DNA from: SURF-33 sp964598885
Lineage (GTDB): Bacteria; Desulfobacterota; Desulfobacteria; Desulfobacterales; Desulfosalsimonadaceae
Assembly: GCA_964598885.1 (NCBI GenBank)
Contig: CAZRES010000001.1
Location: forward strand, 1-64,000
Reading direction: 5' to 3'
DNA length: 64,000 bases
This document shows positions 25,009-34,324 of the stretch, piece after piece (the stretch's first letter is position 1; every line of letters starts with the position of its first letter). The position numbers and the translations under genes were made by a program. The notes beneath the pieces are model-generated. The model was not told where the DNA came from. It worked only from the letters and a program-made list of their open reading frames with translations, and did not search any database.

Positions 25009-26694
25009 ATGAAACCGGAAACCGTAAATTCTGATGCAACCAGGTATGGGGGATGGCATATTGCGCTGCCGGGGCGATTGTGCTGTCGGCGCAGCGGTTC
25101 TATGGCCATGCTGGCCGGTGTCGCCATTGTCCTGACCTTTTTCGGCTGCGCCGGTTTTACGATGCTTCCGGATAACGCCGCTTCCCCGCCGCTGTTTGCC
25201 GACAGGGAGCCGGTGGTGTCGGATGTGCCCGGGACCGAAGAAGGGACAAACAACGAAACGGCGTTTTTCCGGCAGGCAAAACAAATGCCCGTTACTGTCA
25301 GTATTAATGAAGCCGTCCTGATGGCTCTTGAAAGCAATCGCGGGCTCCTCATCCAGCGGCTGGAACCGGAAATCGCGCGCACGGCCGAAGATGAGGCCCG
25401 GGCTGCATTTGATCCGGTCCTGTCGGCGGCCGTAACCGGCGGCGCAATCCGGACCCCCGGAATCGACGATAACGACCTCCGGAGCCGGTCAACGGATGTC
25501 GAGGCGCAAATTGCTCAGTTTTTGCCCACCGGTACCGATATCCGGGCCGAGTTGTCCGCCCGGCGGGTCGATCCCGGAACCGGACCACTGGGCTATGAGA
25601 CTAGAGCCGGAATCAGCGCCACCCAGGCCCTGCTGGCCGGGCGGGGCCTGGAACCCAATCTGGTCCTGCTGCGTCAGGCCCGCATCGATACCCTTTTTTC
25701 GGAATATGAACTGCACGGATTTGCTCAGGACCTGGTGGCCCGGGTGGAGACCACGTATTGGGAATATGTTCTGGCCCGGCGACAGGTTGAAATTTATACC
25801 GGGTCCCTTGAACTGGCGAAACAGCAGCTTGATGAAACGCGACACCGCATCCGGGTGGGCGGACTGGCCGAAACCGATCTCGCGGCGGCTCAGGCTGAAG
25901 TGGCTCTGCGCAGGGAAGCGTTGATCAATGCCGAAAGTCGGGTCAACAGCCTCCGGGTGCGGCTGTTGAGATTGATTCATCCCCAAGGGCTCATCGGCGT
26001 GGATACGCAAGTAACGCCCCAGACCATGCCCATTGTTCCGGAAGAAGGACCGGATGATATCAACGCCCACCTCGATCTGGCCATGCAAATGCGCCCGGAC
26101 CTCCGCCAGGCCCGACTGTTGCTGGATCGGGGGGAATTGGATCTGGTTCTGACCCGAAATGGGCTTTTACCGCGGATGGATTTGTTTATCCGGTTGGGAA
26201 AAACCGGATACGCGGATTCCTTTGGCCGATCCGCCGAAAACATTGACGAAGATAATTATGATATATTAGGCGGGCTTGAATTTTCGATCCCGGTAAAAAA
26301 CCGCGCGGCCCGGGCCCGCCATCAGCGGGCTGTGCTCTCTCAGCGACAATATGAAGAAAGCCTGGAAAACATTGCGGATCTGATCCGGGAGGATGTGAAG
26401 ACAGCTCATATCGAAACCTTGCGAACCCGGCAGCAGGTGGATGCCACGGCCGCCACCCGGCAGTTCCAGGAGGAAAAGCTTCGGGCCGAAACCGCCAAAT
26501 TCCGGGTGGGGAAAAGCACGGCTCTGCACGTGGCCCAGGCCCAGCGGGATCTGGTGGCCAGCCAGGTGGCCGAGGTCGAGGCGGTCACGGGGTTTCTCAT
26601 TGCCATGACGGAATTTTACCGCCTGGAAGGAACCCTGCTGGTCCGCCGGGGGATTTCCCTATCCGGATCATCGGCAATTATCGATCAACCCTGA
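25009..26694 (+). CDS. TolC-family outer-membrane efflux protein, probable lipoprotein
   Basis: 561 residues from the ATG at 25009; an internal ATG at about residue 32 (MAMLAGVAIVLTFFGCAGF) would give a clean lipoprotein signal with lipobox LTFFGC and may be the true start. The mature part has two TolC repeats: long amphipathic helices such as VEIYTGSLELAKQQLDETRH with the family RHRIRVGGLAETDLAAAQAE, and a second copy near the C-terminus (KFRVGKSTALHVAQAQRDL). It completes the adaptor-permease-channel trio and is followed after 12 bases by a TauE/SafE gene. Confidence 0.86.
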   Translation: MKPETVNSDATRYGGWHIALPGRLCCRRSGSMAMLAGVAIVLTFFGCAGFTMLPDNAASPPLFADREPVVSDVPGTEEGTNNETAFFRQAKQMPVTVSINEAVLMALESNRGLLIQRLEPEIARTAEDEARAAFDPVLSAAVTGGAIRTPGIDDNDLRSRSTDVEAQIAQFLPTGTDIRAELSARRVDPGTGPLGYETRAGISATQALLAGRGLEPNLVLLRQARIDTLFSEYELHGFAQDLVARVETTYWEYVLARRQVEIYTGSLELAKQQLDETRHRIRVGGLAETDLAAAQAEVALRREALINAESRVNSLRVRLLRLIHPQGLIGVDTQVTPQTMPIVPEEGPDDINAHLDLAMQMRPDLRQARLLLDRGELDLVLTRNGLLPRMDLFIRLGKTGYADSFGRSAENIDEDNYDILGGLEFSIPVKNRAARARHQRAVLSQRQYEESLENIADLIREDVKTAHIETLRTRQQVDATAATRQFQEEKLRAETAKFRVGKSTALHVAQAQRDLVASQVAEVEAVTGFLIAMTEFYRLEGTLLVRRGISLSGSSAIIDQP

Positions 26695-26706
26695 CGAGGA
26701 AACGCC

Positions 26707-27648
26707 ATGTACTTTGAAACCGCGGGCATCGAAGTGGCCGTCTGGATTCCGCCGCTGGTGGCGTTTGTGATCTCCTTTTTTACTTCCATGGGCGGTGTTT
26801 CCGGGGCCTTTTTAATTCTGCCGTTTCAGATCAGCGTTCTTGGATTCAACACGCCGGCGGTCAGCGCCACCAACCATCTTTTCAACATCGTGGCCATTCC
26901 CTCCGGGGTCTACCGCTACATCCGGGAAGGCCGGATGGTCTGGCCCCTTACCTGGGTGGTGATCATCGGGACCCTGCCGGGAGTGCTGATCGGGGCCATC
27001 GTCCGGTGTCAATATCTTCCGGATCCCAGAAACTTCAAGCTTTTTGCCGCCTTTGTCCTGCTCTATATCGGTCTCCGGCTCATCCGGGATCTGTTGAAAA
27101 AACAAACCCGCAAAAATATTTCTGCTGAGGTAGAATTTCAAAAAATCGTCAGCCAATACCGGAAAAACAGAAACGCCGGCCATAAAGCCCTGCAAGCCGT
27201 GAAGGTGGAAAAATTCAGCCTGTCCCGTATCACGTATACCTTTTACGGCCATCGATTTGACATCAACACCATCGGCATCATGAGCTTAAGCTTTATTGTC
27301 GGCATTGTGGGCGGGATATACGGCATCGGCGGCGGGGCCATTATCGCGCCGTTTTTCGTAAGCGTGTTCGGGCTGCCGATTTATACCGTTGCCGGCGCCG
27401 CCCTCATGGGAACCTTTGTCACTTCCGTGGTCGGGGTCCTGTTCTATCAGGCAATGGCCCCTTTTTATCCCGCAATGAACGTGGCGCCGGACTATGCTCT
27501 GGGAATTCTGTTCGGCATCGGCGGAATCGCGGGTATGTACTGCGGCGCCCGGATGCAGAAATTCATCCCGGCCAACATCATCAAATACATTCTGGCGGGA
27601 TGCATTCTATTTATCGCCGTTAAATACGCGGCTGAATTTTTATTGTAA
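26707..27648 (+). CDS. TauE/SafE family anion permease
   Basis: 313 residues with about eight helices in two repeats. The repeat motifs are TSMGGVSGAFLILPF in the first half and IYGIGGGAIIAPFFVSVFG in the second, separated by a charged cytosolic loop of about 55 residues. The family moves sulfite, sulfoacetate or other organosulfur anions. A GAGGAA ribosome-binding site precedes it, and it directly follows the RND trio, so co-transcription is likely. A second, longer member with an added N-terminal part is encoded at 41495-42805. Confidence 0.86.
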   Translation: MYFETAGIEVAVWIPPLVAFVISFFTSMGGVSGAFLILPFQISVLGFNTPAVSATNHLFNIVAIPSGVYRYIREGRMVWPLTWVVIIGTLPGVLIGAIVRCQYLPDPRNFKLFAAFVLLYIGLRLIRDLLKKQTRKNISAEVEFQKIVSQYRKNRNAGHKALQAVKVEKFSLSRITYTFYGHRFDINTIGIMSLSFIVGIVGGIYGIGGGAIIAPFFVSVFGLPIYTVAGAALMGTFVTSVVGVLFYQAMAPFYPAMNVAPDYALGILFGIGGIAGMYCGARMQKFIPANIIKYILAGCILFIAVKYAAEFLL

Positions 27649-27680
27649 ACATGAAGGGAATAGTTGTTTCAGACAATCCA

Positions 27681-28922
27681 TCATGACCTGTTTGACGGCT
27701 TCATAGCCATAGCCGGTCGACCACCGGTATGGCGGTGAACTGCCGGGCGTCGCTGTTTTTCAGGTTGTCTTGGCTGGCGGCCTCTGTCGCCCTGGGTGCT
27801 GGTGGTGGTGTAATTGAAATCGGCCAGGGTCCGGCGTTCGATTGTTGACCCAATGACCCGGTCAATGGCGCGGACCATCGGGGCATCTTCGCTGGTAATC
27901 AGGGTGAAGGCGTCGCCGGTGCGCGCGGCCCGGCCGGTGCGGCCGATGCGATGGATGTAGGCGTCGGGGGTATTGGGGATATCGTAGTTGATCACGTGGG
28001 ATACATCGGCGATATCAATGCCCCGGGCGGCAATGTCGGTGGCCACCAGTATCTGGTAGGTCCCGTTACGGAAGCCGTTGATGGCGTCCTGCCGCCGGTT
28101 CTGGGAGAGATTGCCCTGGAGCGAAGCCGTGCGGTATCCGGCCCGGCTCAATTGTTCGCCGAGGCGTTTGGCCCGATGCTTGGTGCGGGTGAAAACCAGA
28201 ACCGAGGTGGTGCGGGTCTGCTGGAGCAGTTTCAGCAGCAGGGGCGTTTTGAGGTGCTGGGCCACGGGGTAAAGCGCGTGGGAAACGGTTTCCGCCGGCG
28301 CGGTGATCCCCACCTGCACGGTGACCGGGTCGGTAAGACTTTCATTGGCCAGGCGCCGGATTTCCGGCGGCATGGTTGCTGAAAAAAGCAGGGTCTGGCG
28401 TTTTGCCGGGACTTGTTTCAGGATGCGGCGGATATCGGGCAGAAACCCCATGTCGAACATGTGATCGGCCTCGTCGAGAACCAGCACTTCAAGGGCCGAA
28501 AGATCAACGGTTTTTCGACCGATATGATCCAGGAGACGGCCGGGGCAGGCCACAATAATGTCGGCTTTTTTCCCGGATTTGATCTGGGGACCGATGGCTA
28601 CGCCGCCGTAAATGGAAATGCTGCGAAGGCCGGTCTTTTTGCCGAGCACACCGATGGCGTCATGGATCTGTTCGGCCAGCTCACGGGTCGGGGCCACAAT
28701 AAGCGCCCTGGTGACGCCCCGTTTGCCCTCCGACAGACGATGCAGGATGGGAAGAACAAAGGCCGCGGTTTTGCCGGTGCCGGTCTGGGCCAGTCCCACG
28801 ACGTCCTTTCCGGCCATAACCGGAGGGATTGCCTGGATCTGGATAGGGGTCGGATTTGCGTATCCCGCGGTGGTAACGCCCGCCGCGACGGATGGGTGGA
28901 GCTTGAAACTTGAAAAAATCAT
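27681..28922 (-). CDS. rhlE: DEAD-box ATP-dependent RNA helicase (RhlE type)
   Basis: 413 residues. All helicase motifs are present in order: PTPIQIQAIP (Q motif), AQTGTGKTAAF (I), PTRELAEQ (Ia), VLDEADHMFDMGF (II), SATMP (III), VFTRTKHRAKRL (IV), ATDIAARGIDI (V), HRIGRTGRA (VI). The short basic C-terminal tail (RGRQPRQPEKQRRP) fits RhlE, which unwinds rRNA and mRNA structures and is often cold-induced. AAGAGG precedes the ATG. It is monocistronic, facing the TauE/SafE gene. Confidence 0.92.
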   Translation of the reverse strand: MIFSSFKLHPSVAAGVTTAGYANPTPIQIQAIPPVMAGKDVVGLAQTGTGKTAAFVLPILHRLSEGKRGVTRALIVAPTRELAEQIHDAIGVLGKKTGLRSISIYGGVAIGPQIKSGKKADIIVACPGRLLDHIGRKTVDLSALEVLVLDEADHMFDMGFLPDIRRILKQVPAKRQTLLFSATMPPEIRRLANESLTDPVTVQVGITAPAETVSHALYPVAQHLKTPLLLKLLQQTRTTSVLVFTRTKHRAKRLGEQLSRAGYRTASLQGNLSQNRRQDAINGFRNGTYQILVATDIAARGIDIADVSHVINYDIPNTPDAYIHRIGRTGRAARTGDAFTLITSEDAPMVRAIDRVIGSTIERRTLADFNYTTTSTQGDRGRQPRQPEKQRRPAVHRHTGGRPAMAMKPSNRS

Positions 28923-28951
28923 TAAAACCTCTTTTGATAAATGAGCAAAAA

Positions 28952-28980
28952 AAAAGCCCCGGAATTGTTCCGGGGCTTTT
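28952..28980 (-). terminator. Rho-independent terminator after crcB
   Basis: A perfect stem made of AAAAGCCCCGGAA and its complement with a three-base loop. Read on the minus strand it is followed by nine Ts, a textbook intrinsic terminator. It lies about 125 bases past the crcB stop and 30 bases before the rhlE start, so it separates the two transcripts. On the plus strand it would also stop antisense transcription. Confidence 0.88.
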
Positions 28981-29105
28981 CATGTCTGTTTGTTGTCCGG
29001 GAAAAATTGCGATATGCGTGAATATAATGATTTTGGGGTGACCTGTCAATATAAATCTTTAAAATCTTTAAAACATCGTGCGGATAAAATGCGAACTGAT
29101 TTTTT

Positions 29106-29492
29106 CTATTTCAGACTTCCGATCCAAATGCCGAGCATGGTCAGCGAAAGTCCACCGATATTGTGGACGGCGATATTGGCCAGCGGCCGCAGGGCCAGAC
29201 CGGCCCGGCCGGCGTTGACGGTTTCCAGGGAAAACGTGGAAAAGGTGGTCATGGCCCCCAGAAATCCGGTGATCAGCAGCAGCCGCATTTCCGGGGTCAG
29301 AAAACGGCCCCGGTCCGCCAAAGCGACCAGCAGACCGATGAGAAAACAGCCGGCCAGATTGACCGTCAGTGTGCCCCAGGGGAAATAAGGCCCCCATGTT
29401 CTGGCCGCCGCCAGGTTAACGCCGTAGCGCAACGCAGCGCCCAACCCCCCGCCCAGCATGACCAGCAGCAAATTTTTGATAGCGGGCTGCAT
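29106..29492 (-). CDS. crcB: Fluoride efflux channel CrcB/Fluc
   Basis: 128 residues from the Met at 29492, which gives the usual family opening (AIKNLLLVMLGGGLGAALRY). An in-frame ATG at 29576 with AAGGA 11 bases upstream could add 28 residues and cannot be excluded. Family motifs are GTLTVNLAGCFLIGLL and GFLGAMTTFSTFSLET, which line the fluoride pore and Na+ site of the dual-topology dimer. Four helices. It follows the acyl-ACP-reductase-like gene by about 100-190 bases and is closed by a strong terminator. Confidence 0.88.
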   Translation of the reverse strand: MQPAIKNLLLVMLGGGLGAALRYGVNLAAARTWGPYFPWGTLTVNLAGCFLIGLLVALADRGRFLTPEMRLLLITGFLGAMTTFSTFSLETVNAGRAGLALRPLANIAVHNIGGLSLTMLGIWIGSLK

Positions 29493-29679
29493 CATGCGGC
29501 CGGCATCCAGAACTACATATACCATGTTCGATAAAATACCTTTTAACTGCATCAGCGACGGACCGAGTCCTTCCATTGACTGTAGATTCCTTGAAAAAAT
29601 TTTTGTCGTTTTGAACCTGGTTGGCCGGCATATCCCCCTGAAGGAAAAACTTTTTTCCGGGTCGGCATCTATGTAGCAT

Positions 29680-31746
29680 TTACAATCCCTTTTCCGCCCG
29701 GGCTGCTTTGGCCAGATTCCTGACCCGTTCGAAATCCTTGTCCCTTAAAACCCCTTCGATGCCGGTGATGGAGGCCAGCCGCATGCCGTGTTTCAGGCCC
29801 ATTTTGTAGATTTCACTGACTTTTTCCCACTGGATGTCGCGGCCGACGCTGAAGTTTTCAAACCGGCCTTCCAGGGCCAGCACAATGGCTTCGGCCATGC
29901 TTGCATAAGCTGTGCCGGATGGAAGACCAATATCTGTGAACTCCGGGTCTCCGGGCAAATTGATTTCTCCGGAAGCGATGATCAGCACATCCGGCCGTTT
30001 TCTGACATCCTTGAGGGTAAAGTTAAGGGGACGGTTCACATCCGTGATCACGCATCCGGGCTTGACCTGTTCGATGTCCATCATTTTTTTGACGGGCATG
30101 GCCGTTGCCGTTACAATAACGTCCATGTCCGGCAGATATTTGTCGGCCCGGGTGGAAATGGTGATGTTGACGTCCTTAAACTCATGAAGAATCGATTCTC
30201 GCAGGGCCAGCAGCTTGGCGTCATGGGTATCCACCATGTAGATTTCCTCAAAGGCCGTGGCCAGCAGCTTGGAACAGACGGAACCCACAGCTCCGGTGGC
30301 GCCGATGACCATGGTTTTGCCTTTGAGCCTTTTCCCCTTGGCCATTTCAATAAAGCCCATGCGCCGGACCGCGTCGGCCGTGGCCCAGAGAGCCGCCGAC
30401 GCGCTGTAACTGTTTCCCGTGGTAATGGGAATATCGGAAAATTTGGCTACCGTGACCCCCGCATCGCCCATGGACTTGGTCAAGGCCCCGAGCCCGAGGA
30501 TCTGGGCGCCCAGGCTTTTGGCAATTTTCGCGGCCTTGAGAAGACGCTCGTTGATAAATTCCGGGCTATGGGCCAGCATCTGCCGGGGGGTGGCGCCGAT
30601 GGCAATCAGCCAGCCTTCGGCCTCAATCCCGGTGGGGGATTTGATGCCGGTGACCTTGGAATAAACAAACGGCGGCGAATAGGCCATCACCTTTTCAATG
30701 GTATCCATGGCGGATTTCGGCGTCAGCTTTGAAATCAGCCCCACCGGTTTGATCTTTTTCAGATAATCCTGGGATAACGGATGCACCACGAACGCGAAGC
30801 GGTTGACGCGCTTCTCTTTTCCCGATGGGAATATGACCCGCGGGTCCATGCGAAGCTCCGAAATCACTTCCAGAAGATCATCGCTGGTCAGCGTATCCGG
30901 CGTTTTGCCCAGAGACGTCATGATCATGGCTTCCAGCACGCTGAAGCTGACCACCCGTTTCAAGATTTTCGGAGTGGTGTCGATAATACAGTCCACCCCG
31001 CGTTCCTTGAGGAATTTCACCCGATCGTCATAGGCGATGGAAGTGATGACGGTTTTGCCGCCCAGTTCCCGGACGCCGCAATTGCCGACGTATTTGAAAA
31101 ATTCATGAAAGGGCGCCACCACAAAGGGGACCTGTTGGACGGCCCGACGGACGATGAATTCATTGTAAGCCTTAAGCGGCATGGTGTAATTGGAGAACCG
31201 CTTGCTGGGCACCCACTGCAGAATGCCATGAATACCCTTGGCATAGAGTTCCAGATCATCATAGGAATTGAGAAACTTGGGGATGCCGTCTTCCAGGATA
31301 GGGTCGGCGAACTTCAGATTGGACGTATATTCGGAAAGAACCTTGGCGATGGTGGAGTTGATCATGCCGGAAAAGAAGAAGACCCGGGCATTGTTGAAAT
31401 AATTGTTGCCGAATTTGTATTGCAGATGCCGGATGGTCCATTCATGACTGACACTGCGCAGCGCGGCGCCGGTGGTGAACGGGCTGTGAAGCTGCTTGCC
31501 CAGCTCATAGAGTTTTCTGGTATGTTTCGCCATTAGTTTGGCAGGCCCGATGCTGTAGGGAAATTTGATATAGCCAAGACCAATGGCATCGGCCTTGGTA
31601 TCCCATTCCTGAAGCAGATCCGCCGCCTTGTCGGCGTCTCCGTCGGTCCCGAACCGAATGATCCGATACTGTTGACTCATGAAATGGGCGGTGAAATTAA
31701 AATCGTCCGTGCTGTTTCCCAGGCTGATGTTTACGATGGTCTTCAT
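29680..31746 (-). CDS. Acyl-ACP-reductase-like dehydrogenase with large N-terminal domain
   Basis: 688 residues from the ATG at 31746, which follows GGAAGGGG. The C-terminal half (about 400-660) resembles long-chain acyl-ACP reductase of cyanobacteria: GNSYSASAALWATADAVRR, a Rossmann motif KTMVIGATGAVGSVCSKLL, then ASMAEAIVLALEGRFENFSV and a closing GLKHGM. At the position of the acyl-accepting Cys of the cyanobacterial enzyme (Cys294, from memory) this protein has Ser616. The N-terminal 340 residues are not recognised. Thus a fatty aldehyde-forming reaction is doubtful, and an NAD(P)-dependent dehydrogenase on another acyl or keto substrate is possible. A sigma-70-like promoter lies upstream. 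Confidence 0.72.
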   Translation of the reverse strand: MKTIVNISLGNSTDDFNFTAHFMSQQYRIIRFGTDGDADKAADLLQEWDTKADAIGLGYIKFPYSIGPAKLMAKHTRKLYELGKQLHSPFTTGAALRSVSHEWTIRHLQYKFGNNYFNNARVFFFSGMINSTIAKVLSEYTSNLKFADPILEDGIPKFLNSYDDLELYAKGIHGILQWVPSKRFSNYTMPLKAYNEFIVRRAVQQVPFVVAPFHEFFKYVGNCGVRELGGKTVITSIAYDDRVKFLKERGVDCIIDTTPKILKRVVSFSVLEAMIMTSLGKTPDTLTSDDLLEVISELRMDPRVIFPSGKEKRVNRFAFVVHPLSQDYLKKIKPVGLISKLTPKSAMDTIEKVMAYSPPFVYSKVTGIKSPTGIEAEGWLIAIGATPRQMLAHSPEFINERLLKAAKIAKSLGAQILGLGALTKSMGDAGVTVAKFSDIPITTGNSYSASAALWATADAVRRMGFIEMAKGKRLKGKTMVIGATGAVGSVCSKLLATAFEEIYMVDTHDAKLLALRESILHEFKDVNITISTRADKYLPDMDVIVTATAMPVKKMMDIEQVKPGCVITDVNRPLNFTLKDVRKRPDVLIIASGEINLPGDPEFTDIGLPSGTAYASMAEAIVLALEGRFENFSVGRDIQWEKVSEIYKMGLKHGMRLASITGIEGVLRDKDFERVRNLAKAARAEKGL

Positions 31747-31873
31747 GAACGACACCCCTTCCGACAAAATGATTCGCGTTGCGCGCAAATGTGGTTTAAC
31801 GGTTTGAAGGCCTCGAAACAGAACCGGTGGGACCCAATGGCCGAATGGAGCCGGTGACCGGTCCGGTTAGTGT

Positions 31874-31903
31874 AATATTCAACTATTTCGGCGGATTTGT
31901 CAA
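31874..31903 (-). promoter_or_regulatory. Sigma-70-type promoter of the acyl-ACP-reductase-like gene
   Basis: On the minus strand TTGACA (31898-31903) is followed after 18 bases by AATATT (31874-31879). The start site would lie about 120 bases before the ATG. The 314-base region between this gene and EttA (31747-32060) otherwise shows only the EttA ribosome-binding site AAGGAG at 32050-32055; I see no further gene or RNA in it. Confidence 0.5.
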
Positions 31904-32060
31904 ATATAAAGAAGCTGGTATCCATGCAGCGGGATGGGTCGTTGTTGATATTCGAAGAAATATGTGCCATATCCTCCGTACGTCTTCCGGTCACACGGAT
32001 TTTTGTAAACCGTAACCAAATGAATATACCGGCCGGCCGCAGCGCCGGCAAGGAGCGTCT

Positions 32061-33743
32061 ATGAACCAGCCCCATAAAATCATCTGTTCCATGAACCGGT
32101 TAAGCAAATATTATCAGAAAAAACCCGTGCTGGAAGACATTTCCCTGTCTTATTTCTACGGGGCCAAGATCGGTGTGCTGGGCCTGAACGGCGCCGGCAA
32201 AAGCTCGTTGCTGCGGATCATGGCCGGCGTGGATAAAGAATTTAACGGCGAGATGGCCATGAGCCCCGGCTACAGCGTGGGGTTTCTGGAGCAGGAACCC
32301 GTCCTTGACGACCGCAAAACCGTGCGTCAGGTGGTGGAAGAGGGAGTCCGGGAAGTCGTTGGCCTTATGGACGAATATGACCGCATCAATGAAAAGTTCG
32401 CCGAACCCATGTCCGATGACGAAATGAACAATTTGATCCAGCGGCAGGGGGAGGTCCAGGAGCAACTGGACGCGGCCGATGCCTGGGACCTGGATTCCCG
32501 CCTGGAAATGGCCATGGACGCCCTGCGCTGCCCGCCCGGTGATATGCCTGTCGACGTGCTCTCCGGCGGGGAAAAACGCCGGGTGGCTCTCTGCCGCCTC
32601 TTGCTGCGAAAACCCGATATTCTGCTGCTGGACGAGCCCACCAACCATCTCGACGCCGAAACCGTGGGGTGGCTGGAGCAACATCTCCAGCAGTACGAAG
32701 GGACCGTCATCGCCGTCACCCATGACCGGTATTTTTTAGACAACGTGGCCGGCTGGATCCTGGAACTCGACCGCGGCCGGGGCATTCCCTGGAAAGGCAA
32801 TTATTCTTCGTGGCTGGAGCAGAAGCAGGAGCGCCTGCGGCGGGAGGAAAAGGCCGAAACCCATCGACAGAAAACACTGGAGCGGGAGCTGGAGTGGATC
32901 CGTATGTCGCCCAAGGCCCGGCAGTCCAAGTCCAAGGCCCGCATCAGCGCCTATGAGAACCTGCTGGCCCGGCAGGGAGAAAAGGCCGCCGGGGATCTGG
33001 AAATCTATATCCCGCCCGGTCCCCGGCTGGGAAAGGTGGTGGTGGAGGCGGAAAATCTTTCCAAAGCTTACGGCGACCGTCTGCTGTTTGAAAATCTTTC
33101 CTTTTCCTTGCCGCCCGGCGGTATTGTGGGTGTGGTGGGTCCCAACGGTGCGGGCAAGACCACGCTCTTCCGCCTGATCACCGGCCAGGAAACGCCCGAT
33201 GGTGGAACCCTGCGCATCGGCGAAACCGTCAAGCTGGCCTATGTGGACCAGAGCCGGGAGGCTCTGGATCCGGAAAAAAGCATCTGGGAAGTAATTTCCG
33301 ACGGGGATGACGTCATCCAGCTGGGGGATGTGCCGGTCAAGTCCCGGGCTTACGTGGGCCGGTTCAACTTCACGGGTTCCGACCAGCAGAAAAAGGTCGG
33401 CATGATCTCCGGCGGCGAGCGCAACCGCGTGCATATGGCCCGCATGCTCAGAGAAGGGGGAAACGTGATCCTTCTGGATGAGCCCACCAACGATCTGGAC
33501 GTCAACACCATGCGGGCTTTAGAGGAGGCCCTGGAAAATTTTGCCGGCTGTGCGGTGATTATCAGCCATGACCGGTGGTTTCTCGACCGCATCGCCACCC
33601 ATGTCCTGGCATTTGAAGGCGACAGCCGGGCGGTCTGGTGCGAGGGCAATTACGCCGATTACGAGGTGGACCGGAAAAAACGTCTGGGCGCCGCGGCCGA
33701 TCGTCCCCACCGGATCAAGTACCGTCAGTTGACCCGGTCCTGA
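32061..33743 (+). CDS. ettA: ABC-F ATPase, energy-dependent translational throttle protein
   Basis: 560 residues with two ABC ATPase domains and no membrane part. Walker A motifs are GLNGAGKSSLL and GPNGAGKTTLF; ABC signatures are LSGGEKRRVALC and ISGGERNRVHMA; Walker B boxes are LLLDEPTNHLD and ILLDEPTNDLD. The linker has SPKARQSKSKARISAYENL, characteristic of EttA. It binds the ribosomal E site and gates elongation according to the ATP/ADP ratio. The gene stands alone with AAGGAG upstream. Confidence 0.92.
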   Translation: MNQPHKIICSMNRLSKYYQKKPVLEDISLSYFYGAKIGVLGLNGAGKSSLLRIMAGVDKEFNGEMAMSPGYSVGFLEQEPVLDDRKTVRQVVEEGVREVVGLMDEYDRINEKFAEPMSDDEMNNLIQRQGEVQEQLDAADAWDLDSRLEMAMDALRCPPGDMPVDVLSGGEKRRVALCRLLLRKPDILLLDEPTNHLDAETVGWLEQHLQQYEGTVIAVTHDRYFLDNVAGWILELDRGRGIPWKGNYSSWLEQKQERLRREEKAETHRQKTLERELEWIRMSPKARQSKSKARISAYENLLARQGEKAAGDLEIYIPPGPRLGKVVVEAENLSKAYGDRLLFENLSFSLPPGGIVGVVGPNGAGKTTLFRLITGQETPDGGTLRIGETVKLAYVDQSREALDPEKSIWEVISDGDDVIQLGDVPVKSRAYVGRFNFTGSDQQKKVGMISGGERNRVHMARMLREGGNVILLDEPTNDLDVNTMRALEEALENFAGCAVIISHDRWFLDRIATHVLAFEGDSRAVWCEGNYADYEVDRKKRLGAAADRPHRIKYRQLTRS

Positions 33744-33753
33744 AGCAGGGTGA

Positions 33754-33783
33754 CGGCGCCCTCAGGATTTGCCGGGGGCGCCG
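33754..33783. terminator. Hairpin between convergent genes
   Basis: CGGCGCCC at 33754-33761 pairs perfectly with GGGCGCCG at 33776-33783 across a 14-base loop. It lies in the 54-base gap between the end of ettA and the end of the flavin-oxidase gene on the other strand. No strong T-run follows on either strand, so the terminator role is tentative. Confidence 0.4.
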
Positions 33784-33797
33784 ATTTCCCGGCAAGG

Positions 33798-34208
33798 TTA
33801 CGCCAGTTTCTTGCCGGCTCCGGGTCCCGGCGCCAGACCAAAAATTTCATCGATTTTGATGATCACGACGCCTTTGGATTTTAAGGGCATACCGGCTTTG
33901 TCGCCCATGTCCTTAATCCAGGCGGCGGTTTCTTCATACCGATTGCCCGATGTTTCGATGGTTGCGGTGCCCTTGAGCTGATATCCTTCGTACCCTTCCC
34001 AGAATGACACCGCCACGTTTGGGTTGGTTTTCAGATTGGCCAGGGTTTTATTGAAGAACTGGTCTGAAATCAGGATGGTTTCGGGGTCGATGATTTTTTT
34101 CGCGCCCACGGGTATGGCGTTTGGCGCGCCGTTATTGGTGGCGGTTGCAAGGATCGCGGTGGGCACTTTCGTAAAAAGGTCCTGCATGCGGTCGGTCATT
34201 TTGGCCAT
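33798..34208 (-). CDS. Pyridoxamine 5'-phosphate oxidase-like flavin-binding protein
   Basis: 136 residues from the ATG at 34208, which has a strong AAGGAGG eight bases upstream. Split-barrel pattern: VPTAILATATNNGAPNAIPV, then DPETILISDQFFNKTLANLK and VAVSFWEGYEGYQLKGTATI. The family binds FMN or F420 and includes many small reductases and heme-degrading enzymes. The biosynthetic PdxH signature is absent, so vitamin B6 synthesis is unlikely. Ends with a short Gly/Pro-rich tail. Confidence 0.83.
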   Translation of the reverse strand: MAKMTDRMQDLFTKVPTAILATATNNGAPNAIPVGAKKIIDPETILISDQFFNKTLANLKTNPNVAVSFWEGYEGYQLKGTATIETSGNRYEETAAWIKDMGDKAGMPLKSKGVVIIKIDEIFGLAPGPGAGKKLA

Positions 34209-34324
34209 GTTCGTGTCCTCCTTTTTAACTTTTGAATGTTTCCGGTTTCCTTTAAGCAGCATCAAGGCCGACGTTATTCATTGGCATATCAGCTTCAGGC
34301 GGTATTTCCCTATTTACTAAAACA

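Noticed and set aside
29577..29680. Fluoride riboswitch upstream of crcB
   Set aside because: The 103-base leader has a GGGGGATATGCC stretch and a small A/T hairpin, but the conserved pseudoknot parts and the late conserved block of the fluoride motif could not be found in order. A covariance-model search would decide.
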